This document shows positions 1 to 6,711 of a stretch of 10,935 bases of DNA, one piece after another (positions within the stretch are counted from its first letter, which is position 1; each line of letters begins with the position of its first letter). The notes beneath the pieces are model-generated. The model had not been told where the DNA came from and did not search any database. It worked only from the letters and a program-made list of their open reading frames with translations. This stretch comes from JBALVT01 sp047612385 (GTDB lineage: Bacteria > Pseudomonadota > Gammaproteobacteria > Pseudomonadales > Halieaceae): NCBI GenBank assembly GCA_047612385.1, contig JBLGAR010000148.1, forward strand, positions 1-10,935. The letters run 5' to 3'. A program made the translations under genes and the position numbers.

Positions 1-53
1 CAGTCACGAGATCAATTGGCTGGTTAGATCCCTCGTCAATCAATAAGAAATTC

Positions 54-59
54 AGGAGA
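54..59 (+). promoter_or_regulatory. Ribosome binding site of fabG
   Basis: AGGAGA lies 6 bases before a TTG codon at 66. It decides the start: there is no ATG at the family N-terminus, and the protein read from TTG begins 10 residues before the dinucleotide-binding motif, as expected for FabG. Confidence 0.75.
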
Positions 60-65
60 AAAGTT

Positions 66-809
66 TTGAGCGAAGATCAGAGAGTTGCCCTGGTTACAGG
101 TGCCAGCCGAGGAATAGGAAAAGCCATAGCGGAACGTTTGTGCGAGTCTGGCTTTATTGTAGTTGGCACTGCCACCTCTGCAAGTGGAGCTGAAGGTATC
201 ACCGCTTATCTGAATGCAACAGGGAATTCTGGCTGTGGAATGAAGTTGAACGTTGGAGATGGCAATGAAGTTACTGATGTTATTAAGGCTATCTCAGAGA
301 AGTTTGCGGCGCCGACTGTTTTGATTAATAACGCAGGAATAACGCGCGACAACATTCTTATGCGTATGAAAACAGATGAGTGGGATGACGTCATTAGCAC
401 CAATCTCAGTGCACTGTATCGTGTTAGCAAAGCTTGCATGCGCGGTATGACGAAAGCGCGGTGGGGTAGAATTGTGAACATCACATCAGTAGTGGGCTCG
501 ATGGGAAACGCCGGGCAGAGTAATTACGCTGCAACTAAGGCAGGGGCTGAAGGTTTCTCACGTGCGCTGGCCAGGGAGCTGGGGTCGCGGGCAATAACCG
601 TTAACTGTGTTGCTCCTGGTTTTATCGATACGGATATGACGAAGGAATTAACCGAGGATCAGAAAAACTTGATGCTAGGTCAAATTCCTCTAGGGCGTTT
701 GGGGGAACCCCAAGAAATAGCAGCCTTGGTCGGATTTCTCTGCGGTGATGAAGCAGGCTATATCACAGGGGAAACTCTGCATATAAATGGCGGCATGTAT
801 ATGGCTTAA
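66..809 (+). CDS. fabG: 3-oxoacyl-[acyl-carrier-protein] reductase FabG
   Basis: This is the NADPH-dependent reductase that converts 3-oxoacyl-ACP to 3-hydroxyacyl-ACP in the cytoplasmic type II fatty-acid elongation cycle. The 247-residue protein is a full-length classical short-chain dehydrogenase. The cofactor motif TGASRGIG is at residues 11-18 and NNAG at 88-91. The catalytic tetrad is visible as Asn113, Ser141, Tyr154 and Lys158, and the C-terminal segment ends in the family-typical hydrophobic GG-x-Y motif. The start is TTG, supported by a strong AGGAGA. acpP follows after about 130 bases, the usual fabG-acpP order. The upstream 65 bases probably contain the end of fabD, but too little is present to identify it. 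Closely related short-chain dehydrogenases exist, but the acpP-fabF context makes FabG nearly certain. Confidence 0.96.
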   Translation: MSEDQRVALVTGASRGIGKAIAERLCESGFIVVGTATSASGAEGITAYLNATGNSGCGMKLNVGDGNEVTDVIKAISEKFAAPTVLINNAGITRDNILMRMKTDEWDDVISTNLSALYRVSKACMRGMTKARWGRIVNITSVVGSMGNAGQSNYAATKAGAEGFSRALARELGSRAITVNCVAPGFIDTDMTKELTEDQKNLMLGQIPLGRLGEPQEIAALVGFLCGDEAGYITGETLHINGGMYMA

Positions 810-885
810 AGCGCTGATAAATATGATAATATGCTCTGGCGCTGCCGCTTTTTAAAAAACATTATTACTCTTACGAAAAACAGAG

Positions 886-891
886 TAAAAT
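886..891 (+). promoter_or_regulatory. Possible -10 element of an acpP promoter
   Basis: TAAAAT matches five of six bases of the sigma-70 -10 consensus and sits about 48 bases before the acpP start in an AT-rich 129-base gap after fabG. The best -35 candidate, TTATTA at 862-867 with an 18-base spacer, is poor. A second -10-like GATAAT is at 825-830. A separate acpP promoter is expected from biology, but the exact site is a guess. Confidence 0.3.
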
Positions 892-938
892 ATTTAGACA
901 TACCACCAAATCGCATTATTGCAGGAGTTAAACGAATC

Positions 939-1175
939 ATGAGCAGCATCGAAGAGCGCGTTAAGAAGATCGTAGCGGAACAACTTGGCGTAAAAGAAGA
1001 AGAAGTGCAGACTGAGGCGTCTTTCGTTGAAGATCTGGGCGCAGACTCATTGGACACTGTCGAGTTGGTTATGGCACTTGAAGAAGAATTTGAAACTGAA
1101 ATTCCGGACGAGGAAGCAGAGAAAATCACTACTGTGAAACTCGCCATAGATTACATCAACAATAATCTAGCCTGA
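939..1175 (+). CDS. acpP: Acyl carrier protein
   Basis: This small acidic cytoplasmic protein carries growing acyl chains on a 4'-phosphopantetheine arm and serves every step of fatty-acid synthesis. The 78-residue product has the canonical length. The DSL modification motif is at residues 36-38, with Ser37 as the phosphopantetheine attachment site inside GADSLD. The surrounding helix II is rich in Glu and Asp, as needed for partner binding. The same frame stays open upstream to an ATG at 831, but the true start is the ATG at 939. It has GCAGGAG at 921-927 and gives the standard ACP N-terminus, while the 36 upstream codons match nothing in the family. It lies between fabG and fabF and is followed by an intrinsic terminator. 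Confidence 0.97.
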   Translation: MSSIEERVKKIVAEQLGVKEEEVQTEASFVEDLGADSLDTVELVMALEEEFETEIPDEEAEKITTVKLAIDYINNNLA

Positions 1176-1192
1176 TTTACATTCCCGTCCTG

Positions 1193-1231
1193 AAAAGGCC
1201 GTTTCTATTAAAAAATAGAACGGCTTTTTTT
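1193..1231 (+). terminator. Intrinsic terminator after acpP
   Basis: A 5' arm GCCGTTTCTATT (1198-1209) pairs with AATAGAACGGC (1214-1224), leaving one bulged T. Seven T residues follow at 1225-1231, and a matching A run precedes the stem. This is a classic Rho-independent terminator 18 bases past the acpP stop and about 40 before fabF. It probably acts partially, separating high acpP expression from lower fabF expression. Confidence 0.88.
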
Positions 1232-1273
1232 GTATGGGTTCAATGACAAAATTGCTTCACAGGAGTTTAGCGG

Positions 1274-2518
1274 GTGATCGGTAGAAGAGTAGTTGTTACT
1301 GGCTTGGGGATGGTGAGCCCTGTTGGGCATACCGTAGAAGAAACCTGGACTAACATCTTGGCGGGTAAGAGCGGTGCTGCCCTGATAGAGAGTTTCGATG
1401 TCTCTGCGTATACTACTAAATTTAGTTCCAGTGTAAAAAACTTTGATATCACAGCCTATCTCGCAGCTAAAGATGCTCGAAAGATGGATACCTTTGTGCA
1501 ATACGGAATGGCGGCGGGTATCCAGGCCTTTGAAGACAGCGGTTTAGAGATAACGGAACAAAACTCCCCGCGCGTCGGCTGCGCTATTGGTTCTGGTATA
1601 GGCGGTATCGGCCAAATTGAAAAGAACGCTGCGATTGTCAGCACTAGCGGGCCTAGAAAAATTTCCCCATTTTTTGTACCGGGTTCCATCATCAATATGA
1701 TCGCCGGAAACTTGTCCGTGAAGTACAAAATGCAAGGACCTAATCTTGCAATCGTTACCGCCTGTACCAGTGGCACTCATAACATTGGCATGGGGGCTAG
1801 ATTGATTGCGCTCGGAGATGCCGATGCCATGCTTGTTGGTGGTGCGGAGATGGCCACTACTCCCGTTGGGCTAGGCGGTTTTGCAGCGGCTAGAGCGCTA
1901 TCCACCCGAAATGATGATCCAGAGGCCGCTTCAAGGCCCTGGGATAAAGACAGAGATGGGTTTTTGCTGGGAGATGGCGCTGGCGTCCTCATGCTTGAGG
2001 AGTATAAAGGTGCTAAAGCCCGTGGGGCGCATATTTATGCAGAGCTGGTCGGGTTTGGCATGAGCGGAGATGCTTATCACATGACGCTGCCTCCTGAAGA
2101 CGGACGTGGAGCCGCCGCCGCCATGCAAAATGCTATAAATGATGCTGGTATCCCAGTGGATCAAATCAATTATATTAACGCTCATGGTACTTCAACCGCT
2201 GCAGGTGATGGGGCGGAAAGCCGCGCTATAGAGACGGTAATGGGTAGTGCGGCAAACAGTGTTGCGGTGAGCTCTACCAAATCTATGATCGGTCATTTGC
2301 TCGGGGCAGCAGGATCAGTAGAGGCTATATTTTCTATCCTTGCTATTCGAGACCAGGTGGCCCCACCAACGATTAACCTGGACAACCCGTCTGAAGGGTG
2401 CAATCTGAATTATGTGCCCCATACTGCTCAGCAAATGCCTATTAATACGGTGCTTTCGAATTCCTTCGGATTCGGTGGTACTAATGGCTCCCTTATTTTC
2501 AGTAACCTCGACTTATAA
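1274..2518 (+). CDS. fabF: 3-oxoacyl-[acyl-carrier-protein] synthase 2 (FabF, KAS II)
   Basis: FabF condenses malonyl-ACP with acyl-ACP to lengthen the chain by two carbons, and classically controls the C16:1 to C18:1 step. The 414-residue protein has the full thiolase-fold length. The nucleophile Cys164 lies in TACTSG, His304 in NAHGTST and His341 in GHLLGA, giving the Cys-His-His triad of elongating ketosynthases. Lys336 and the C-terminal NSFGFGGTN motif are also present. The start is GTG at 1274 with AGGAG at 1261-1265, 8 bases upstream, and it places VVVTGLG at the usual N-terminal position. FabB also has a Cys-His-His triad, but length, sequence flavour and the acpP context favour FabF. 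The pabC reading frame begins 5 bases after its stop. Confidence 0.96.
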   Translation: MIGRRVVVTGLGMVSPVGHTVEETWTNILAGKSGAALIESFDVSAYTTKFSSSVKNFDITAYLAAKDARKMDTFVQYGMAAGIQAFEDSGLEITEQNSPRVGCAIGSGIGGIGQIEKNAAIVSTSGPRKISPFFVPGSIINMIAGNLSVKYKMQGPNLAIVTACTSGTHNIGMGARLIALGDADAMLVGGAEMATTPVGLGGFAAARALSTRNDDPEAASRPWDKDRDGFLLGDGAGVLMLEEYKGAKARGAHIYAELVGFGMSGDAYHMTLPPEDGRGAAAAMQNAINDAGIPVDQINYINAHGTSTAAGDGAESRAIETVMGSAANSVAVSSTKSMIGHLLGAAGSVEAIFSILAIRDQVAPPTINLDNPSEGCNLNYVPHTAQQMPINTVLSNSFGFGGTNGSLIFSNLDL

Positions 2519-2523
2519 AACTG

Positions 2524-3366
2524 TTGGCCTCGAAGTCAGCAGTGCACTGGGTTGATGGGCTTCGCGCGGAGTCGCTGCCTCTCCCGGATCGCGGGTTAAA
2601 TTTCGGCGATGGTCTGTTTGAAACAATGCTCTTCGCGCAACAGCGAGTTTTCTACCAGGATCTGCATCTAAGTCGACTGCGAAAAGGTATGACAGTTTTG
2701 GGGTTTCCCGATTGTATAACCGCAGTGCAGGCTCAGTTGTCGAGCGTGGCTGAGGAGTTAAAGTCGATCCCAACCACTCCATATGCAGTGCGCTTGACGC
2801 TGACAAGAGGCGACGGTCCGCGCGGCTATGCGCCAGGTATTGCTTGCACCCCGAGAGTGATTATTAGCGCCGCTGTCTTGGAAGAAAATTGGCAACTGCC
2901 GCCACCCGCTGCTGCAGCGGGGATTGCCAAAATTCGCTGGTCGCAGCAACCGCAGTTGGCTGGTCTGAAACATCTCAATAGGCTCGAGCAGGTTCTCGCC
3001 GCGCGTGAACGGATGAATGAAAACGTCGATGAATAGATCATGCTCGATGAGCACTCGTCCGTAATCTCTACCGTAAGCGGTAACCTGTTTGCCGTTATTG
3101 ATGAGGTACTTGTAACCCCCCAGCTGTCTAAATGTGGCATTGAAGGGACCCGACGTGGTTTGATTATGGACAGATGGGCTCGAGAAATTGGTATTGATTC
3201 TCGCGAAGCCAATATAAATGTGCGGCAGTTGCTAGCATCATCTGAAGTGTTTTTTTGTAACGCCCTGGTAGGTCTGCGACCCATTTCTAGTCTCGGTTCT
3301 AGTGCTTGGTCTACCTACCCAATCTGTGAGGCATTGCATCAGGTCTATTGCGGTGAGAACGCATGA
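2524..3366 (+). pseudogene. pabC: Aminodeoxychorismate lyase, interrupted by an in-frame amber codon
   Basis: PabC is a PLP enzyme of the class IV aminotransferase fold that splits 4-amino-4-deoxychorismate into p-aminobenzoate and pyruvate for folate synthesis. One reading frame of 280 codons runs from TTG 2524 to TGA 3366 but contains TAG at 3034-3036. Residues 1-170 hold DRGLNFGDGLFET (22-34) and the PLP lysine Lys149 in LKHLNRLEQ. Codons after the stop continue the family sequence in the same frame (MLDEHSS, then GNLF, then TPQLSKCGIEGTRR), so this is a nonsense mutation, not a frameshift. The family Glu before the NLF motif is Ser at codon 182. Neither half alone has a complete active site. 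The start has no clear Shine-Dalgarno and probably depends on coupling to fabF; GTG 2542 is an alternative. Family identity is firm; loss of function is inferred. A sequencing error is the main alternative. Confidence 0.82.
3034..3036 (+). other. In-frame amber stop inside pabC
   Basis: Codons read GAA TAG ATC ATG in the pabC frame. In homologues this position, just before the [LIM]-[MV]-LD segment, usually holds a small residue. No indel is needed to restore the frame. The ATG at 3040 that follows has no convincing Shine-Dalgarno. Confidence 0.85.
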
Positions 3367-4391
3367 TTCGACGCATGGCCATTCTGGTCCTTGTGCTCGC
3401 CGCGACTGTTTATTTTGTTGGTGAAAGGGCGTTTCAGTATTGGTCCCAGCCATTGAACCTGCCCGCTGAAGGTGTGCGGATTACGATAGAGCCCGGAGAG
3501 CGTTTGCGCGGCGTTACAGGCGAGCTAGAGCGACGAGGTATTCTGCCCCATCCTTATCTCATGCTCATCTATGCGCGATGGACCGGTCTGGATGAACGTA
3601 TAAAACGAGGCGAGTATCAGGTTGAGGCCGGCACTAAGCCCGAACAATTTTTGCGTCAGTTGGCGAAAGGTGATGTTGTTCAATATAAAGTCACCTTTCC
3701 TGAGGGAATTACACTTCGAAAAGCAATCGCGCTGTTGGGGGCGCAGGAGCAGCTCGCAAAAGAGCTCACTGGCTTAGAGGATCCGCGAATTACTGCAATT
3801 AGAAAGCCCCATGCGTCAGCAGAGGGCTTGTTCTTTCCCGATACCTATCAATACGAAAAGGGTGCAACTGACTGGCATATCTTGCGCAGAGCTTACGAGA
3901 AGATGCAGCTTACTCTGGAAACGGAGTGGAATGATAAGACGGAGTCTCTTCCCTATGAAACTGCTTACGAGGCTCTTATTATGGCCTCTATTGTCGAACG
4001 TGAAACGGGGGCTCCCCAAGAGCGTGCCACGATCGCTGGTGTGTTCGTGAAACGCCTTCGCAAAAAGATGCGGCTGCAAACCGATCCCACCGTTATCTAT
4101 GGGCTTGGAGAAAACTTTGACGGGAATTTACGGCGCAGACATTTACAGGATGAATCAAACCCCTACAATACCTATCGTCACAAAGGGTTGCCTCCAACGC
4201 CAATAGCAATGCCAGGTTTGGCTGCAATCAGGGCAGCACTGCACCCGGATGAATCGAATTTACTGTATTTTGTAGCGAAGGGTGACGGTAGTCATGAGTT
4301 TTCAAGTAACCTTAAGGACCATCAAATCGCAGTGCGAAAATACCAGCTAAAAAGAACTTCTGATTATCGTTCCAGCCCAGGGAAGAAATAG
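3363..4391 (+). CDS. mltG: Endolytic murein transglycosylase MltG
   Basis: MltG (YceG) is an inner-membrane lytic transglycosylase that cuts nascent peptidoglycan strands and acts as a glycan-chain terminator. The 342-residue protein begins with MIRR and a single hydrophobic membrane anchor (about residues 6-20), leaving the rest in the periplasm. A LysM-like region spans roughly 35-105. The catalytic domain shows EGLFFPDTY (154-162), ASIVERETG (208-216) with Glu212 as the likely catalytic acid, LQTDPTVIYG (238-247), SNPYNTY (265-271) and GLPPTPI (275-281). Length is normal and no residue appears lost. Its ATG overlaps the stop of the broken pabC frame by 4 bases. GGTGAG at 3352-3357 offers independent ribosome entry, which would matter if ribosomes stop early in pabC. 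The position before tmk is typical of gammaproteobacteria. Confidence 0.95.
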   Translation: MIRRMAILVLVLAATVYFVGERAFQYWSQPLNLPAEGVRITIEPGERLRGVTGELERRGILPHPYLMLIYARWTGLDERIKRGEYQVEAGTKPEQFLRQLAKGDVVQYKVTFPEGITLRKAIALLGAQEQLAKELTGLEDPRITAIRKPHASAEGLFFPDTYQYEKGATDWHILRRAYEKMQLTLETEWNDKTESLPYETAYEALIMASIVERETGAPQERATIAGVFVKRLRKKMRLQTDPTVIYGLGENFDGNLRRRHLQDESNPYNTYRHKGLPPTPIAMPGLAAIRAALHPDESNLLYFVAKGDGSHEFSSNLKDHQIAVRKYQLKRTSDYRSSPGKK

Positions 4392-4395
4392 CTCT

Positions 4396-5049
4396 GTGAT
4401 CTTCAGAGGGCTATTCATTACTGTCGAAGGTGGCGAGGGGGTCGGTAAGTCGACGAATATTGCTTTTCTCGAAGAGCAACTGAAAGGCCATGGCGTTGAC
4501 TTAATCGTTACACGAGAGCCCGGGGGCACGCCCCTGGCAGAAAATATCCGCAAGCTATTATTGCAAGTTGATACTGAATCGATCGCTGAGATCACAGAAT
4601 TATTATTGATGTTTGCCGCAAGGGCACAACATATCCAACAACTAATAGAACCTGCTCTGGCATCGGGCCAATGGGTGCTCTGTGATCGTTTCACCGATGC
4701 GACTTATGCATATCAGGGCGGAGGTCGACAGATTAGTTCTCGTAAGATTCAACAACTTGAGCAATTGGTACAGGGCGAATTGCGCCCGGACTACACTCTC
4801 CTTTTGGATGCCCCTGTTGAAGTCGGTATGGAGAGAGCTCGTGGCAGAGGTGAATTGGATCGGTTTGAACGAGAAAAGCTCGATTTTTTTGAAAGAGTTC
4901 GCCGAACCTACTTGAAATTAGCGCAGGAGAGTAGCGGTCGATATCGCGTTTTGGATGCTAGCCAGTCACTCGACGACGTGCAAGGGCAGCTCAATGAAGT
5001 GTGTACGGAACTACTGACATGCTGGGGCGTAAGGCGCAGTTTACAATGA
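4396..5049 (+). CDS. tmk: Thymidylate kinase (dTMP kinase)
   Basis: This cytoplasmic kinase phosphorylates dTMP to dTDP with ATP, an essential step in dTTP supply. The 217-residue protein has family length. The P-loop is GGEGVGKS (12-19), followed by TREPGGT (39-45). The DRF motif at 97-99 contributes to metal and substrate binding, and AYQGGGR (105-111) binds the thymine nucleotide. The LID segment ARGRGELDRFE (148-158) carries its arginines in the LID, as in the E. coli type II enzymes. The start is GTG at 4396, 4 bases past the mltG stop, with AGGGAAG at 4379-4385. The 3' end overlaps holB by ATGA, so translation of the two is probably coupled, placing a dNTP-supply enzyme beside a replication clamp-loader subunit. 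Confidence 0.95.
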   Translation: MIFRGLFITVEGGEGVGKSTNIAFLEEQLKGHGVDLIVTREPGGTPLAENIRKLLLQVDTESIAEITELLLMFAARAQHIQQLIEPALASGQWVLCDRFTDATYAYQGGGRQISSRKIQQLEQLVQGELRPDYTLLLDAPVEVGMERARGRGELDRFEREKLDFFERVRRTYLKLAQESSGRYRVLDASQSLDDVQGQLNEVCTELLTCWGVRRSLQ

Positions 5050-6020
5050 TCGAAGCGGTAGAGCTTTCTGAGATCAGCGTACCGATGCCCTGGCAATCCC
5101 ACTCCTGGGATCAGTTGAACACTCAGATTCAAGACGAAAAACTTCCGCATGCTTTGTTATTGGTGGGCCCAGCGAATATCGGGAAAAATAGGCTAGCGCG
5201 CTCTTTGGCTCGACTCTTGCTGTGCCAATCACCATCGGCGGGACACAATTGTGGGCAATGCCACTCTTGCGAAATGAGCAGGGCGGGTACCCACGGTGAC
5301 TTTCGCTGGTTACAGCCGGAGGAAAAAAGTCGTGTTATTAAGATCGATCAGATTCGCGAGGTCATTGATTTTAGCAACAAGACCGCCAGCTTTGGTCGTA
5401 GAAAGGTTATCGTTTTTTCCCCCGCAGAAAGCATGAATGCCAATGCCGCTAATGCTCTGTTAAAAGCACTTGAGGAACCGGCCCAGGATACTCATTTAAT
5501 TCTGGTCTGCCATCGACTGCAGGGGCTCAGCGCCACGATACGCTCTAGAACCGCATTGATACGCTTCCCCCTGCCATCGCCTGAGCAAAGCCTCGATTGG
5601 CTGGATGGCCTGACCCAAAAGCGGGAAGAAAGTGAGAAATTACTCAAGTTTGCAAACGGATGCCCCATGCTGGCAGCGCAAATTTATACACAGGGAGATG
5701 TTCAGGCTGCCAGCGCAATTCCGGCGGCTCTGGACGGTCTCCTGGCAGGTCGAACGAGCGTTCCACAGCTTGTCGCTCTGCTCGGACAGCTAGCGCTTGA
5801 TGAGGCGCTGGCTGTGCTGGTCACCTACCTGCAAATGGGGATTCGAAGTGCCTCGCTCGTCGGTATGACTGCCCAGCGAACTCGCCGCTTTTTTTTAATA
5901 CTCGATGAAGTGGGCCGCCAACAACGAGCTGTAGTTGCAGGGTCTAATCCAAACCCACAGCTGCTGCTTGAGTCGCTAGTCGCACACCTCCACAAGGAGT
6001 TAGGCGAGGCTCGACCATAG
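5046..6020 (+). CDS. holB: DNA polymerase III subunit delta prime
   Basis: HolB is the delta prime subunit of the clamp loader that opens the beta clamp at primed sites during replication. From ATG 5046 the protein is 324 residues. An AAA+ module has a degenerate P-loop GPANIGKN (41-48), as usual for delta prime, which does not hydrolyse ATP. A zinc module is formed by Cys60, Cys69, Cys72 and Cys75. NALLKALEEP (136-145) and the SRT variant (167-169) of the SRC arginine-finger motif follow. The C-terminal third is the helical collar domain. The chosen ATG overlaps the tmk stop (ATGA). The frame is open further upstream to GTG 5001, and an internal ATG at 5085 directly before PWQ is a possible alternative. 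pilZ follows after 36 bases. Confidence 0.92.
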   Translation: MIEAVELSEISVPMPWQSHSWDQLNTQIQDEKLPHALLLVGPANIGKNRLARSLARLLLCQSPSAGHNCGQCHSCEMSRAGTHGDFRWLQPEEKSRVIKIDQIREVIDFSNKTASFGRRKVIVFSPAESMNANAANALLKALEEPAQDTHLILVCHRLQGLSATIRSRTALIRFPLPSPEQSLDWLDGLTQKREESEKLLKFANGCPMLAAQIYTQGDVQAASAIPAALDGLLAGRTSVPQLVALLGQLALDEALAVLVTYLQMGIRSASLVGMTAQRTRRFFLILDEVGRQQRAVVAGSNPNPQLLLESLVAHLHKELGEARP

Positions 6021-6056
6021 TGATAATATGCAATCGTTACTCAGGGGAATATTAGT

Positions 6057-6410
6057 ATGAGCGAAAACAGTAATTCCAGTCGGAACGGTATCCTCTCCTT
6101 GACGATTAAAGACAAGGCGGTGTTGTACTCTGCTTACATGCCTTACCTGCACAACGGTGGGCTGTTTGTGCCAACGAACAAAGCTTATAACGTGGGCGAT
6201 GAAGTTTTTATGCTACTGAGCCTGATGGATGAAGGCGAAAAAATCCCTATCGCGGGAAAAGTAGTTTGGGTGACGCCCCGCGGAGCTCAGGGAAATAGAA
6301 CAGCAGGAATTGGAGTGCAGTTTAGCGAACAGGATGCGGCCGCAAACTCGAAGATTGAAAACCATCTCGCGGGATCTTTATCTTCTGATCGGCCCACACA
6401 CACTATGTGA
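6057..6410 (+). CDS. pilZ: Type IV pilus assembly protein PilZ
   Basis: PilZ is a small cytoplasmic protein needed for type IV pilus assembly and twitching in Pseudomonas and Xanthomonas, where it works with the FimX/PilB system. The 117-residue protein is a single PilZ-type beta barrel. RNGILSLTIKDKAVLY at 9-24, GGLFVPTNK, GDEVFMLL, GKVVWVTPRGAQGNR and the C-terminal SDRPTHTM are very like the Pseudomonas protein. It lacks the RxxxR and D/NxSxxG motifs that bind cyclic di-GMP in other PilZ domains, consistent with the founding PilZ protein, which does not bind the nucleotide. AGGGGA at 6043-6048 lies 8 bases before the ATG. It is the last gene of the operon, and no tatD follows. Confidence 0.94.
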   Translation: MSENSNSSRNGILSLTIKDKAVLYSAYMPYLHNGGLFVPTNKAYNVGDEVFMLLSLMDEGEKIPIAGKVVWVTPRGAQGNRTAGIGVQFSEQDAAANSKIENHLAGSLSSDRPTHTM

Positions 6411-6467
6411 TGCATGAGAGGCGTCGGAGGTCTTTCTTACGACTAGAAAAAACGGTTTGGTGAGGTC

Positions 6468-6494
6468 AAAAAAAAGGGTCCCTAAAGGGGACCC
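6468..6494 (-). terminator. Intrinsic terminator oriented for minus-strand transcription
   Basis: GGGTCCC (6476-6482) and GGGACCC (6488-6494) form a perfect 7-base-pair stem with a 5-base loop. On the plus strand eight A residues precede the stem and no T run follows. Read on the minus strand, the hairpin is therefore followed by eight U residues, a textbook Rho-independent terminator. It may slow plus-strand transcription leaving pilZ, but it lacks the U tract for that direction. No minus-strand protein gene exists nearby. Confidence 0.8.
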
Positions 6495-6597
6495 AATGAG
6501 GCCATTACAGTAAAACACAAAGGAACGGCTTCCTTAAAGAGCATTAGGAGATGCCCTGCAGTCACCCTGTACTGCTAGGGGATGAGTGACTACCTCC
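6468..6597 (-). ncRNA. Candidate minus-strand small RNA
   Basis: The minus strand between the GH84 gene and pilZ can form three successive hairpins ending in a U8 terminator. The first runs from about 6597 to 6547: GGAG pairs with CTCC, then AGTCA with TGACT, with CCCT/AGGG inside. The second is AAGGAA-GCCG-TTCCTT (6535-6520). The third is the terminator (6494-6476). A -10-like GATACT at 6605-6600 would start the RNA near 6593-6597, close to the first stem; the matching -35, GTGCAA at 6628-6623, is weak. Expected length is about 125-130 nucleotides. No known RNA family was recognised. The terminator is solid; the RNA itself is inferred. Confidence 0.33.
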
Positions 6598-6691
6598 GTA
6601 GTATCGTCCAAAAACGGTACTTTTGCACAGTTAACTGGCGAGTTTTTAGCACATTTCGATATCAGTTCATGTTTTTTTAATTTCACTGCGA

Positions 6692-6697
6692 TATAAA
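6692..6697 (+). promoter_or_regulatory. Possible -10 element of the GH84-cupin operon
   Basis: TATAAA lies in a strongly AT-rich stretch 14 bases before the GH84 start codon. No good -35 is seen at 16-18 bases; TTCATG at 6666-6671 is 20 bases away. If used, the leader would be only a few bases plus the AAGGT ribosome binding site at 6703-6707. Independent transcription is likely because pilZ is about 300 bases upstream. Confidence 0.28.
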
Positions 6698-6711
6698 AAT
6701 TCAAGGTAAAA

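Noticed and set aside
831..938. N-terminal extension of acyl carrier protein from ATG 831
   Set aside because: The 36 extra codons do not resemble ACP; ATG 939 has a Shine-Dalgarno and gives the standard 78-residue protein.
806..1147. Long minus-strand open frames opposite acpP, fabF, tig and others
   Set aside because: They mirror the codon structure of strongly supported plus-strand genes, lack ribosome binding sites and show low-complexity Ser-rich translations.
3034..3036. TAG recoded genome-wide, for example as pyrrolysine
   Set aside because: mltG and holB end at TAG with sensible protein lengths, and no pyl gene is visible; local read-through cannot be excluded.
3040..3366. Separate 108-residue gene starting at ATG 3040
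   Set aside because: It is in the same frame as the upstream 170 codons, has no good ribosome binding site, and its sequence is simply the C-terminal part of PabC.
5001..5045. Longer HolB starting at GTG 5001
   Set aside because: It would overlap tmk by 49 bases and adds residues not seen in the family; the ATGA joint at 5046 is the usual coupled arrangement.
6057..6410. PilZ as a cyclic di-GMP receptor
   Set aside because: The RxxxR and D/NxSxxG binding motifs are missing, as in the classical pilus protein PilZ.
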